From Parapristionchus giblindavisi (taxonomy: Eukaryota > Nematoda > Chromadorea > Rhabditida > Diplogasteridae), in contig CALSFV010000342.1 in NCBI GenBank assembly GCA_943737045.1, positions 1 through 64,000 of the forward strand: a stretch of 64,000 bases of DNA, written 5' to 3'. Made by a program: the position numbers and the translations under genes. Every line of letters begins with the position of its first letter. Position 1 is the first letter of the stretch. Below are positions 20,650 through 30,361 of the stretch, in pieces. The notes beneath the pieces were generated by a model. The model ran no database searches. It had not been told where the DNA came from and was given only the letters and a program-made list of their open reading frames with translations.

Positions 20650-23108
20650 TCGTACGATAAACAAATTTCGCCCCATTTTACAAACTATTTGTGAAAACAA
20701 CAAACAGTTTGTAAAAATTTGTTGTTTTTACAAACTCGTCACAATATTCGCTCCTTGTTAGGTGGATGATTTTTTTCATTGCTTGTTTTTGCTATATGAT
20801 GGCATTTCAATCAAATTCCAATCATAAAATAATGAAAACAATTTACGTTGACGCTTCAAACATTTTTTTCGTTTCTGGAAAAGTCAGTCCGCGATAGAGT
20901 CTAAAAACTACAAACTACAATTTCATTGTTTCCAGCTCGTTGGCTCGGTTTATTGTTTTCGTCGTTCTTTGCTGTTTATAAGCTTTATAATTTCGTTATT
21001 GTAGTTTCTATATGAGTTGTACACCATTACTTCCAGGTTCACTGACGTCGGTCACTCTCGCAATAAGAAGATCTGCGCGGAACAAGGGTTAACGTCTGCC
21101 TTTAACATATTAGAGAAGTTTTACTTTCATTTGTTTTCTGTTTTCCTTTTAATGTTCTCCTTATTTCCGTTCAACTTATTGTAGAATGTATCGTACTCTA
21201 TACATGGTACTTTGTGTTTACTTTCAGGTACAACGCAGGATATCTTTGAGCCGTCCAGCTTCGTCGAAGTCGACGTCGTTGCCGTCTCTTTTATCGAGGT
21301 CTGTTTTTATCCGTAATATTCAATCGCTTTTTGTAATTATCCCATGAGAAGGGGGCATTTATTCCTCTGTGAGGCTTATAGATACCTGCAGTTATGAATT
21401 TGTTTTGCGAATTAGGGGGAAATGGTACAAAAAAGGATTGTTGAAGATTCCATATACGCTAACCGATGCCTATAGCAACGAATTGGATTTTATGTTACTA
21501 ATGCATTTATGTTTCAGAGTACTCTTCGCTATCTTCATCTACTAATCCATCTGCACAAGTGACGTCAGCTGATAGCTCAATACGGTTGGTATCTATCTGA
21601 GTTACTAAACTAATTGTATAATTATTGTCACAACTAGATGGGATGTCCGCCTATCGAAATATTACTATGGTCCGCCGAAATCTGGACGGCTTTTGAGTTG
21701 ACTGATTTGTAAGCATGTTAAAAGATAAATATAAATAAACTGATTGCAAATTATCAATTTTATTATAACAGAAAGGTTTTTTTTCAGCTCTATACAACCC
21801 GTCAACCATGCCGAAGCCACAAGTGTGATTCTAAATGAGGTGTTGTCTTCTTCGTTGCATTTGTTGTCATGTATTCACATTAATCCATGTTATATTGCTC
21901 TATCGGATAAATCATGTGCTGAACCTCGGTTGTTTATAAATGAATATTTTATTCAAGAAATGAAAAAAATCTTGGATGGACTTCCGATCACACATGTCCT
22001 CGAGATACGAAGTACTCCATCAGAAACTCACCTAGAATGAGATACAGTAGTCACAAATATTATCGATTGATAGTAACATGGTTAAAAGATTGGACTGAAT
22101 CAACGTCTCGATGGAAATAGTAGGCGGACTCAATACAATGATTGATCAAACATGGCTACAGATTGATACTAACCGTATTGAGCTATCAGCTGACGTCACT
22201 TGTGCAGATGGATTAGTAGATGAAGATAGCGAAGAGTACTCTGAAACATAAATGCATTAGTAACATAAAATCCAATTCGTTGCTATAGGCATCGGTTAGC
22301 GTATATGGAATCTTCAACAATCCTTTTTTGTACCATTTCCCCCTAATTCGCAAAACAAATTCATAACTGCAGGTATCTATAAGCCTCACAGAGGAATAAA
22401 TGCCCCCTTCTCATGGGATAATTACAAAAAGCGATTGAATATTACGGATAAAAACAGACCTCGATAAAAGAGACGGCAACGACGTCGACTTCGACGAAGC
22501 TGGACGGCTCAAAGATATCCTGCGTTGTACCTGAAAGTAAACACAAAGTACCATGTATAGAGTACGATACATTCTACAATAAGTTGAACGGAAATAAGGA
22601 GAACATTAAAAGGAAAACAGAAAACAAATGAAAGTAAAACTTCTCTAATATGTTAAAGGCAGACGTTAACCCTTGTTCCGCGCAGATCTTCTTATTGCGA
22701 GAGTGACCGACGTCAGTGAACCTGGAAGTAATGGTGTACAACTCATATAGAAACTACAATAACGAAATTATAAAGCTTATAAACAGCAAAGAACGACGAA
22801 AACAATAAACCGAGCCAACGAGCTGGAAACAATGAAATTGTAGTTTGTAGTTTTTAGACTCTATCACGGACTGACTTTTCCAGAAACGAAAAAAATGTTT
22901 GAAGCGTCAACGTAAATTGTTTTCATTATTTCATGATTGGAATTTGATTGAAATGCCATCATATAGCAAAAACAAGCAATGAAAAAAATCATCCATCCCA
23001 CAAGGAGCGAATATTGTGACGAGTTTGTAAAAACAACAAATTTTTACAAACTGTTTGTTGTTTTCACAAATAGTTTGTAAAATGGGGCGAAATTTGTTTA
23101 TCGTACGA
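20650..23108. mobile_element. Large inverted-repeat element, TA target, ~945-bp arms
   Basis: The ends are TCGTACGATAAACAAATTTC and its inverse, each next to TA (20,648-20,649; 23,109-23,110). The intact empty site CACACTATGTACTACG is at 926-942, proving the boundaries. The arms (about 20,650-21,594 and 22,165-23,108) are nearly identical over their whole length, implying recent origin. A unique loop of about 570 bp separates them. The arms contain splice-flanked exon-like segments and the loop a terminal exon (see separate entry). No known transposase motif is visible. It sits in the SLC4 intron between exons G and H. Confidence 0.9.
21037..22040 (+). CDS. Candidate spliced gene carried by the inverted-repeat element
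   Basis: Candidate exons lie between good acceptors and donors. They are 21,037-21,087 (TTCCAG / GTTAAC), 21,228-21,312 or -21,298 (TTTCAG / GT), 21,518-21,584 (TTTCAG / GTTGGT) and 21,788-22,040 (TTTTCAG to TGA). The last two join in phase: YSSLSSSTNPSAQVTSADS then SIR, followed by SIQPVNHAEATSVILNEV and more, ending THLE-stop. The second exon also fits phase if the donor at 21,313 is used. The first exon's phase is unresolved and no start codon is identified. The protein is serine-rich, then mixed helical, and not recognised. Exons 1-3 are duplicated inverted in the right arm, so transcripts could form hairpins. Confidence 0.4.
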
Positions 23109-23110
23109 TA

Positions 23111-25251
23111 TGTACTACGATCACACAATATAACAGTGTTGGTGGAAGGTTAGACACCGTCGACATCTAACCGAATTTAATTTCCTTTTGACGTATGCAC
23201 CCGGCGCTTTTATGTCGTTAGAACATTGTGAAAGCGTAACTGAATAGTGGAACTACGATAGAGCGTCGAGCGAAAAGTAAAACCTAAAGGTACAACCCGT
23301 TATTCAAGGCACACGAAGTCCTGCGGGTGATCATTGCTAGGCCGGTGATAATTCAGGGCGAATTCAATCCGGAGGGCCTAATCTCTTCTTCGGACACACT
23401 TTATAATGCTCAGATTGGCGATTTAAAAATCAATAAACAATTACCCTAATACCCCAAGACACTACAATCATACACACACTCTCAGTGTATTTCTGGGTGG
23501 TTAGACACCGTCGAAAGAGGAGAAAATAATTAGGCTCAGTTATCACAGAAAACCCGGCGCTTTCACATCGCAAGAACATCATGAAAGAGCGATTAATGGT
23601 GGTACTACAATGGGTATTGTTCCACGAAAAAAAACAACAACGATTCCTTCTCGATGTCTTCTATGTATATTTGTACCTCTTCTATGTGCTTCTATGCTCC
23701 ATCCCATACTCCTCTCCATCTTCTTCTCCCTCCCCTCTTTCAGACTCACTTGATAGCCATTCTCTATCATCATATCACGCATCATCATTACCATCATAAC
23801 ATTCACAAATTCACCCTGTGGTTTCATGTGGCAAGAACATCATGAAAGCGCAACTTAATCTGAAACTACTATACCTTAATAGTACTACTGAGTGCGAACG
23901 CGAAAAATTTCTAAATACCAGTCACGATAGAACAGCCTCGCGGCTTCTAATCTGACAAGTTTCAAAACTTGAATTGTACTTACACTTTCACTTTAAGTAG
24001 ACTTGTAAGCTTACTTAAGGTGAAAAATTCATGTCATTCACTAAAAGTAGAAAAAAAATTTAAAGTAAATTTCAAATCGGTGACATATTTGTTATAATTA
24101 GTTTTTTTAGAACGTTTTGAATACTAGAGTATGTGAGTGGTCAGTCAGAGGTGAGAATCAATAGAATCAGCCGGTGGTTTCATGCCTCAAGCACATTATC
24201 AAAGCGCAACTGGATAGTTGTACAGCGATGCATCGACAATGAATACCATTGAAACAACTTTATCGACATATGCTACTAATAAATATATTAAATAAATAAA
24301 TAATAAATATAACCGTTCGATTAAAAATCATGCTGCCTACTCATCAAACCATATCTTACTCATGATGCATATAATCTCCGTTCCCAAACCCCCTCAATCT
24401 ACCTCACTTGATATCCATTCTGCGGGCACATATCATCCTCACCATTCACAAAATCACCCGGTGGTTTCAAGTCGCTAGAACATCAGGAAAGCGCAACTTA
24501 TTGGGGAAACTACAATCTCTGAGCTGCTCTGTTATATTTAAACTGGTAGTTTACTTATACATATTTCCTACTAGCCGTAGACGTGAAAGTCTACGGGTAG
24601 TTAAACGTAAGTTTACTAGAAGTGGTGTATAATACGGTAACGCATTTCGTCAAATGTTCTTTCACTTGTAGTTAACTAACAGTAAACTACTAGTCTGTGA
24701 GGTCACGTAAGTAAACTTCTAGTTTGGAAATACCAGAGTGGATGATCTTCAACCATAACGACCAGTCACATAAATCCGCGCCTCACGGCTTCTATGCGAG
24801 TGGCCAAACATTGTTAGAACGGAGAGAATCAATAGAATCACCCGGCGGATTCATGCCACGAGCCCACTATCAAGGCGATAGTTCTCAGTTGAACATCAAT
24901 GCCTTTCCTAACCGCACGAACAAATAACCAGCAAATAAATAAAATAATTTAAAAATAATAAATAAGACCGGTCGATGCAAAACCCATCTCCTACTCATCT
25001 AAAGCCTATCTAACAACCGCATGCAAATAATCATCATTATTATCATCATTGTTCCTTATCATAATTGGTTCCGTATCGCCTTGTTATATTCGACATAAGC
25101 CGAAAAGTATGTTACAAAGTACCAAGCCTGGCCGCATTTTCAGCCAAAATTTCACAAAAATCAAAAGATTTGACCGTATTTTGAGCCAAAATTTGCCAAA
25201 AATCGAAAACCTGACCGCATTTTGAAAACCGATAACCTCAGTTCAACTCAC
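23111..25251. other. G-H intron DNA with hairpin motifs and MITE
   Basis: No gene is seen. It includes hairpin motifs near 23,196, 23,552, 23,810, 24,165, 24,450 and 24,836. AAGTAGACTT-type repeats lie at 23,985-24,120. A MITE of the ATAGGTCGAAAAGTA family lies at about 25,090-25,245 and abuts exon G. Confidence 0.6.
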
Positions 25252-25375
25252 TGGATATTCATTCGGTTGCACATATCGTACACGATGGTCTCGAACACGA
25301 GGACCGGTCCGGTCGAACCGATGATTGTCAGTGGCTGGCCAGAGAACAGATGGTACACCATACCACACAGGCAAC
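25252..25375 (-). pseudogene. SLC4 exon G (GQPLTIIGSTGP exon)
   Basis: 124 nt (2 + 40 codons + 2) reading CLCGMVYHLF, then SGQPLTIIGSTGPVLVFE, then TIVYDMCNRMNI. GQPLTI.G.TGP is the most diagnostic SLC4 transmembrane motif. TTGCAG acceptor and GTGAGT donor are intact, and the phase fits exon F at 30,243-30,361 (ENLIGG-CLCGM). The PAT retrotransposon occupies the intron between them. This exon itself carries no lesion. Confidence 0.93.
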
Positions 25376-25829
25376 CTGCAATTGGCAAATGATTAGTGGC
25401 TGGCCAGTGACATTGATCGTTGGCAGGCCAAAGGTTTATACATATGACACAGGGTGATATGTTTGTTCAATAATGATCCGGATCTCTAATGCACTGAGGA
25501 TACGGAGATTGAATCAGAGTTCAAGAGGACCGTGAAACACGAACTTCACTGGTCCCATTGCTAAACCTCTCTCGCACAATTCTTACAAGGAGTCTCTTGC
25601 GTCTTAAGTTGGCGAAAAGTAACGATTTATAGCTTATTAGAAGGCCATTTCTCTGTAGAGTAAGAATGTGTGTTTAAAAAATCCTGCGGAGCTGGGGGTT
25701 GTTATTGTATCTAACTCCGAAAAAATCTCTACCATATCAATCTGGAGTTGCAGCACGAGAAATATTTTAAAAGAGACCTTCAACAAACATACACCAAACC
25801 AACATAAGCTTCCCCCTCCCCACTTCTAC

Positions 25830-25965
25830 TAATATGTTTGAATATCCCGCACTTGGGTTGGCGCGCAGCGGCTGAGTATCGGCGAGTCTCACTGGGTAGA
25901 GATCTGCTTGTGTATTTTCATTCTAGGCTGTTTATAGGACCTGTTGTTGTTGTTGTGAAGTGATT
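25830..25965 (+). repeat. PAT split direct repeat A1
   Basis: 136 bp starting TAATATGTTTGAATATCCCG, identical to A2 at 28,680-28,815. It precedes gag by 78 bp and probably holds the 5' promoter/leader. Its first 27 bp are an imperfect inverted repeat of part of B. Confidence 0.95.
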
Positions 25966-26043
25966 TTTTTTTCCATTTTCGTTTCGTTTTTTCGTTAATC
26001 TAATTAATCTCCTTGATTTTTATCAAGGGTTTTTGCATTTTAG

Positions 26044-26589
26044 ATGGCCTTGAGAGAGGATCAATTGGAGAGCCTGGCTAAGATGCTAGGTCCAATCTTA
26101 GACAAGAATAAGAAAGAAGTTACGTCGCACTCCGTTCCTTCAGTGTCTTCGACTAGCCATCAACGTCAATTAGAAGTAAACGTCTCCGTTCTCAACATGC
26201 TGGAACAAGCTCGTGCAGGGAAGCTGGATATGATCGGTGAGGCTATTGAGAAACTCAAGCAGCGTAATGCTCTGCTCGTCTCGGGAGACAAGGATCCCGC
26301 CGTTTTCGCTGCCTACGACAGAATAGCCCTCATCCAGTCGATCGGAGGTCCGCAGGCAGGGAGCGAGGCTGCTCTCATCGCGGCCTCAATGATGGCATCA
26401 TCATCGGGCGAGCCTTCTCGGAAGCGTAAGGCGAGCACGTCGCAGCCCTTTCCTCAGCGGGGATTGGGCCGGCAACCCAGTCCCCGTTCTTCATATGGCC
26501 AGGACATTCGCTCGTCGGACAGAGTTCGCTGCTACGGGTGTGGCGGCTTCGGCCACGTGCGCCCCCAATGTCGCCAAGGATACAGGTAA
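26044..26589 (+). CDS. gag: PAT Gag-like protein with zinc knuckle
   Basis: 181 residues from ATG at 26,044, the first ATG after A1. The C-terminus carries one CCHC zinc knuckle, CYGCGGFGHVRPQC (CX2CX4HX4C, residues about 161-174), expected to bind element RNA in nucleocapsid particles. The preceding part is serine-rich and basic. The N-terminal half is predicted helical and probably assembles. It ends in TAA within TACAGGTAAGC, which also reads as a strong splice donor. It overlaps the pol frame by 95 nt in a different frame, so pol is probably made by +1 frameshift, internal initiation at 26,495, or splicing. Confidence 0.9.
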   Translation: MALREDQLESLAKMLGPILDKNKKEVTSHSVPSVSSTSHQRQLEVNVSVLNMLEQARAGKLDMIGEAIEKLKQRNALLVSGDKDPAVFAAYDRIALIQSIGGPQAGSEAALIAASMMASSSGEPSRKRKASTSQPFPQRGLGRQPSPRSSYGQDIRSSDRVRCYGCGGFGHVRPQCRQGYR

Positions 26590-28531
26590 GCAGAGTTCCG
26601 TAGCCTTTGAAAGCCTCAGAGGCTCTTTATCTTTTTGGAAAGAGATAGGAGCTTCTTCGTTTGTCTTGTCGGTGATAGCCCAGGGCTATCGGCTTCAAAT
26701 CACCCAGGGTGATCGTTTGTTAACTCGTTCGCTTCCAGGAAGTGAGTCGTCTTCAAGAAGGAGGTCGACGGAGGAGGAGGCGTTCGTGCTGCAGCAGGTT
26801 TTCAAGTGGCTGGAGTCGGGCGCTGTCAGAGAAGTTCATCAAGGTTCGTTAGAGAAGATCTCACCGATCTTCGTTGTCAACCAGGGTTCCAAGTTGAGGC
26901 TGATCCATGATCTGAGTCATCTAAATAATGTTTTGCCTAAAACTCGATTCAGAATCGAAGATCTTTCGTCTATGTGGGATGCTCTTCCGCTCCATGGGTT
27001 CTTAGCTACTTTCGATTTTGAATCGGGTTATCATCATCTTTCCATAGCTAAGGAGGACCGTCCGCTTTTGGGTTTCAGTTTGGTCGTGAAGGGAGAGAAG
27101 CGTTATTTCCATTTCGCTGCTCTGCCCTTTGGATTGAGCCCTGCCCCTTGGCTTTTCTCCAAAGTGTTTAGAGCTTTAGTGGCGAGATGGAGAGACAGGG
27201 GTATAAATTGTTGTTTATATCTGGATGACGGGTTGATTTTGGCTAACTCTGAGGAAGGTTGCGAGGAGGCAGTTCGTAAGGTGAGAGATGATCTAAGGAG
27301 AGCGGGTGTTAAGGTCTCTGAGACCAAGAGTCATTGGGGAGCAAGTCAAGTAGGAGACTGGTTAGGGTTCACTATTAACCTTAATTCGGGAGTAGTTCAC
27401 TTATCGGCTAGGAGGTCGGAGAAAGCTCTAGAGAGAATTCAGACTCTCATGAGTGCTGTCAATCCTTCAGTGAAGGATAGGCAGATCGTTCTTGGGACGA
27501 TAGCCTCATTCCATCTGCTTGTAGGAGATGATGGCCCATTCTTCTCTCGTGAGCTGGCGGAGACGGCGGAGTCGATGACTGTGGAGGAGACGAGGAGGCT
27601 CCCATTATCCGCGCTTGAGAAAGGTGAGCTGGTCTACTGGAGGAGCCGTCTCCTTTCGGGATTATATAGATCTTTCGTCTCCACTCCATTCTCAGAGGAC
27701 TGGATAATAGAGTCGGATGCTTCGGCGGTAGCCCTAGGGGTGGTTTTGATAAGGAGAGGAGAAATCGTTCAAAAAGGGGCGCGAAATCTGACAGAGGAGG
27801 AGAAGTCGAAATCGAGTGCTCACAGAGAACTGCTCGGCGTCGTTTTCGCATTAGCTTCTTTCGAGAATGTGATAGAGGGCAGCTCTGTTGCAGTTAGGTC
27901 GGATAGTCAAGCGGCTGTTCAGATACTCAAGAGAGGGAGCATGCGTAATGATCTTCATCTTTTGGCGCGTGAGGCAAGAGAGATAACACTAAGAGCTCGG
28001 GTTGAGGTCCTCTTTAGCTGGATTCCCAGAGAATTGAATGAGAATGCGGATGAGATGAGCAGGTGGGAAGATTTCGATGACTGGGGGATACAGGATAAGA
28101 TCTTCAGGCTGTGTTGCGCTAAATGGGGCCGGCCCGAATGGGATATGTTTGCCGATGAGAGAAATAGGAAATGTGAGCTGTTCCTTTCCAGAGGTTCCTG
28201 CCCCGGCTCCAGTGGCTCGGACGCCTTCGACTGCGATGACTCGATCTGGAGCTCCTCGCTTCTATGGTTGGTTCCTCCGCCTTCTCTCGTTCTGAAGACT
28301 ATCAAACGGGCTCAGCGCTGCCACTCTTCTGCTATTCTCGGGTTCCCTCTATGGCCGTCTAGTCTAGCTCTTCCATTCTTAAAGAAGGGTTCTACTTGGG
28401 CTCCTTTCGTTAAAGGAAGACTGGAATTCGGAAAAGGCGCAGACATTCTCACGCCTAGCTCTGATACCCAGGGAATCTTCGGTTCAAGTAGAACACCCTC
28501 TAATTTCGTTTTCCTCTACTGTCAATTCTAA
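26495..28531 (+). CDS. pol: PAT Pol: reverse transcriptase, RNase H, methyltransferase-like domain
   Basis: 678 residues from an ATG that overlaps gag. Family similarity starts near residue 47 (FWKEIGASSFVLSVIAQGY). RT motifs: A, ATFDFESGY (D174); B, LPFGLSPAPWLFSKVF (211-225); C, YLDD (242-245); then VGDWLGF. RNase H residues are present: D408 (ESDAS), E445 (AHRELL), D470 (RSDSQ), D519 (NENADE). From about residue 549 WDMFADERNRKCELFLSR, then DDSIW and FPLWPSS, match the DAM-like domain of DIRS/PAT elements. It copies the element RNA into the circular DNA intermediate used by the recombinase. No frame lesions are seen. The catalytic sets appear complete. Confidence 0.93.
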   Translation: MARTFARRTEFAATGVAASATCAPNVAKDTGKQSSVAFESLRGSLSFWKEIGASSFVLSVIAQGYRLQITQGDRLLTRSLPGSESSSRRRSTEEEAFVLQQVFKWLESGAVREVHQGSLEKISPIFVVNQGSKLRLIHDLSHLNNVLPKTRFRIEDLSSMWDALPLHGFLATFDFESGYHHLSIAKEDRPLLGFSLVVKGEKRYFHFAALPFGLSPAPWLFSKVFRALVARWRDRGINCCLYLDDGLILANSEEGCEEAVRKVRDDLRRAGVKVSETKSHWGASQVGDWLGFTINLNSGVVHLSARRSEKALERIQTLMSAVNPSVKDRQIVLGTIASFHLLVGDDGPFFSRELAETAESMTVEETRRLPLSALEKGELVYWRSRLLSGLYRSFVSTPFSEDWIIESDASAVALGVVLIRRGEIVQKGARNLTEEEKSKSSAHRELLGVVFALASFENVIEGSSVAVRSDSQAAVQILKRGSMRNDLHLLAREAREITLRARVEVLFSWIPRELNENADEMSRWEDFDDWGIQDKIFRLCCAKWGRPEWDMFADERNRKCELFLSRGSCPGSSGSDAFDCDDSIWSSSLLWLVPPPSLVLKTIKRAQRCHSSAILGFPLWPSSLALPFLKKGSTWAPFVKGRLEFGKGADILTPSSDTQGIFGSSRTPSNFVFLYCQF

Positions 28532-28556
28532 TTTTTGCTCAAGCCTTTAGCATCTA

Positions 28557-28679
28557 GCCATTGGTCTCACCACGGTTTCGGTCCATAGATAAAACAGCTT
28601 GTACCTAAGTGCGGGTTTATTCAAACATGTATTATGGTATAAGTCGAAGTGAACAAAGTGAACGAAGAGGTTACCATAA
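28557..28679 (+). repeat. PAT split direct repeat B1
   Basis: 123 bp starting GCCATTGGTCTCACCACGG, ending ACCATAA, identical to B2. It abuts A2 without any spacer, giving the internal B1-A2 junction that models predict is used to restore the ends during circle formation. Confidence 0.95.
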
Positions 28680-28708
28680 TAATATGTTTGAATATCCCGC
28701 ACTTGGGT
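28600..28708. promoter_or_regulatory. Hairpin across the PAT B1/A2 junction
   Basis: AAGTGCGGGTTTATTCAAAC ... TATTATGGTA in B1 pairs with TACCATAATAATATGTTTGA ... CCCGCACTT spanning the junction. The imperfect stem is about 33 bp with a loop of about 30 nt. It could be the recombinase recognition structure, a terminator, or both (inference). The same halves occur at the element ends (A1 start, B2 end) but far apart. Confidence 0.6.
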
Positions 28709-28815
28709 TGGCGCGCAGCGGCTGAGTATCGGCGAGTCTCACTGGGTAGAGATCTGCTTGTGTATTTTCATTCTAGGCTGTTTATAGGACCTGTTGTTGT
28801 TGTTGTGAAGTGATT
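28680..28815 (+). repeat. PAT split direct repeat A2
   Basis: 136 bp identical to A1. It ends 97 bp before the recombinase ATG, so the recombinase gene sits behind the same leader as gag. Confidence 0.95.
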
Positions 28816-28912
28816 CCCTCCCCCCCTCCCAAGGGCTTATATGGGCACGTAGTAGTCGAACAAAGTAATATCAATCAAGTAAAGAGAGTTCTCCGATTTG
28901 CTTGTAGGTCAG

Positions 28913-29842
28913 ATGGGAGTCGAGCTCGACCGTCTCAAGGCGCTGTTCGTGAGGACTGGGAGCTCGACTCTGGAGTCTACGATGGATCAGCTGCTGAAGT
29001 CTTCTCTTGCTCCTTCGTCATTCAGCGCGTATGTTCGCTCCGAGAGGGCAAAGGAGAAGCTGGCACGGGATCTGGGTCTGGCCAGTGACGCTCCGGAGAC
29101 CCTGTTGATTTTCATCTTGTCCAAAGTTGCCTCCGGGTGCTCCGCAGCTTCGGTCGGCCAGGCTTCGGCGGCTGCTCGCTTCTTCGGCGGGTCATTATCT
29201 CCCGTTCATGCGGAGATTATAGCCCGTTTTCGTTCTGCCCTAGCTCGCAGTAAGGTGGTAGTTCATCGTGGTGCCTTCAGGAGAGACGACATCACGGCCA
29301 TTCTCGAGCAAGCGGCCGATGCAGATGCCACGAGATCTACGTTGAGAACAGCGGTCTTCGCGGCAATCTCCTTCGGAGCCCTGCTTCGGATTTCGGAGGC
29401 CTCTTCGCTGCGCTGGAAGGACTTAGAAGAGGAGGGAGATTCCATCAGGATCAGTATCGCCAAGGCCAAGAATGATCAACTTTCTCGCGGCCGCTCTACC
29501 ATCCTGACCTTCGCCAAGGGTTCCATCGCTCGTCTGGTGTTCGAAAGGTATAAGAGCATCTTCAAGATCTCCCCTTTGCACCCCATCTTTCCTTCGTTCT
29601 CTGTTCCTCTCAGTCCCATCTCTCCCTCTGCCCTCCGTAAGGACTTCTCCTCTCTCTGTCTTAAGGCTGGTGTCCCTCCCCTGACCCCCCATGCTCTTCG
29701 TGGCGGAGGAGCTATGGCTTCGATTGAAGAAGGTACTCCCCTCGTCAATGTCCAGAAGCGAGGCCGATGGCTCTCCTCGTCCGGAATGGATCCGTACGTG
29801 TCCGATTCCCTTTCCACCCAGGGTGGTTCTTTGTCTGTTTAG
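28913..29842 (+). CDS. PAT tyrosine recombinase
   Basis: 309 residues from the first in-frame ATG (28,913); upstream in-frame codons lack ATG. The catalytic set of a tyrosine recombinase is visible: Arg I in LLRISEASSLRW (R159), the HxxR box HALR (H260, R263), RGRW (W286 in the His/Trp position) and the nucleophile Y295 in DPYV. The N-terminal ~115 residues are helical and probably bind DNA (SAM-like). It integrates the circular DNA copy of the element without target duplication. It lies between A2 and B2, downstream of its own copy of the A leader, implying separate expression. Ends TAG. Confidence 0.92.
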   Translation: MGVELDRLKALFVRTGSSTLESTMDQLLKSSLAPSSFSAYVRSERAKEKLARDLGLASDAPETLLIFILSKVASGCSAASVGQASAAARFFGGSLSPVHAEIIARFRSALARSKVVVHRGAFRRDDITAILEQAADADATRSTLRTAVFAAISFGALLRISEASSLRWKDLEEEGDSIRISIAKAKNDQLSRGRSTILTFAKGSIARLVFERYKSIFKISPLHPIFPSFSVPLSPISPSALRKDFSSLCLKAGVPPLTPHALRGGGAMASIEEGTPLVNVQKRGRWLSSSGMDPYVSDSLSTQGGSLSV

Positions 29843-30104
29843 TCCTTCTTCTCCTTCTCTTTTTAGATCCGTCGTTTTTTCGTTCACATTTTTGTTTGTC
29901 GTCATTCTTCTTTTGTTCTTTAATCTGCTATTCTTTACTGTACCATAGCCATAAAGGCCTCTTCCTCCCCCTAGGTTTATAAACCTTTTCTTCTCTTTTC
30001 CCTCATTCGTTGACCTCTTGTCTGTACTTCATTTGTTGTTCGTTTTGTAGAGTAGAGTCGTTATGTAGATTTCATCTGGTTATGTGGTTGTGTCTGTCGT
30101 TTTT

Positions 30105-30227
30105 GCCATTGGTCTCACCACGGTTTCGGTCCATAGATAAAACAGCTTGTACCTAAGTGCGGGTTTATTCAAACATGTATTATGGTATAAGTCGAAGTGA
30201 ACAAAGTGAACGAAGAGGTTACCATAA
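30105..30227 (+). repeat. PAT split direct repeat B2 (right end)
   Basis: 123 bp identical to B1. The following CAGTATATACCGTACCTCC is host SLC4 intron, and exon F ends 16 bp further on. Confidence 0.95.
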
Positions 30228-30242
30228 CAGTATATACCGTAC

Positions 30243-30361
30243 CTCCTATAAGATTCTCCATGGCGGCCATTCTCTGATGGGTGGCCTCCTCGAGTAGACC
30301 ACCGAATGTGACGATGGGTGCGAGAAGGGCAAAGTACATGAAGCAAGTCGTGGCGACACAT
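30243..30361 (-). pseudogene. SLC4 exon F
   Basis: 119 nt, fully open and in phase: CVATTCFMYFALLAPIV, TFGGLLEEATHQRMAAM, ENLIG. Acceptor TTCCAG, donor GTACGG. Part of the collinear D-E-F-G-H run. The PAT element inserted only 15 bp from the donor, leaving the donor itself untouched. Confidence 0.93.

Larger units (their letters stand above)
25830..30227 (+). mobile_element. Complete PAT-type tyrosine-recombinase retrotransposon
   Basis: A 4,398-bp element of the DIRS order. It has split direct repeats in the order A1 (25,830-25,965), ORFs, B1 (28,557-28,679), A2 (28,680-28,815), recombinase ORF, B2 (30,105-30,227). The A copies are identical to each other and so are the B copies, and B1 abuts A2 exactly. 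Gag, RT/RNase H/methyltransferase-like and tyrosine recombinase frames are all open. There is no target duplication, as expected for recombinase-mediated integration. The flanks match the uninterrupted paralogous intron near 63,200-63,250. It lies antisense to the SLC4 exons, in the F-G intron. Full integrity and identical repeats suggest very recent insertion and possible activity. Confidence 0.93.

Noticed and set aside
27459..28305. Minus-strand frames of 116-130 residues under pol
   Set aside because: Antisense shadows of the RT/RNase H ORF.
29423..29905. 160-residue and 113-residue minus-strand frames in the PAT element
   Set aside because: Antisense shadows of the tyrosine recombinase gene, whose catalytic residues are on the plus strand.
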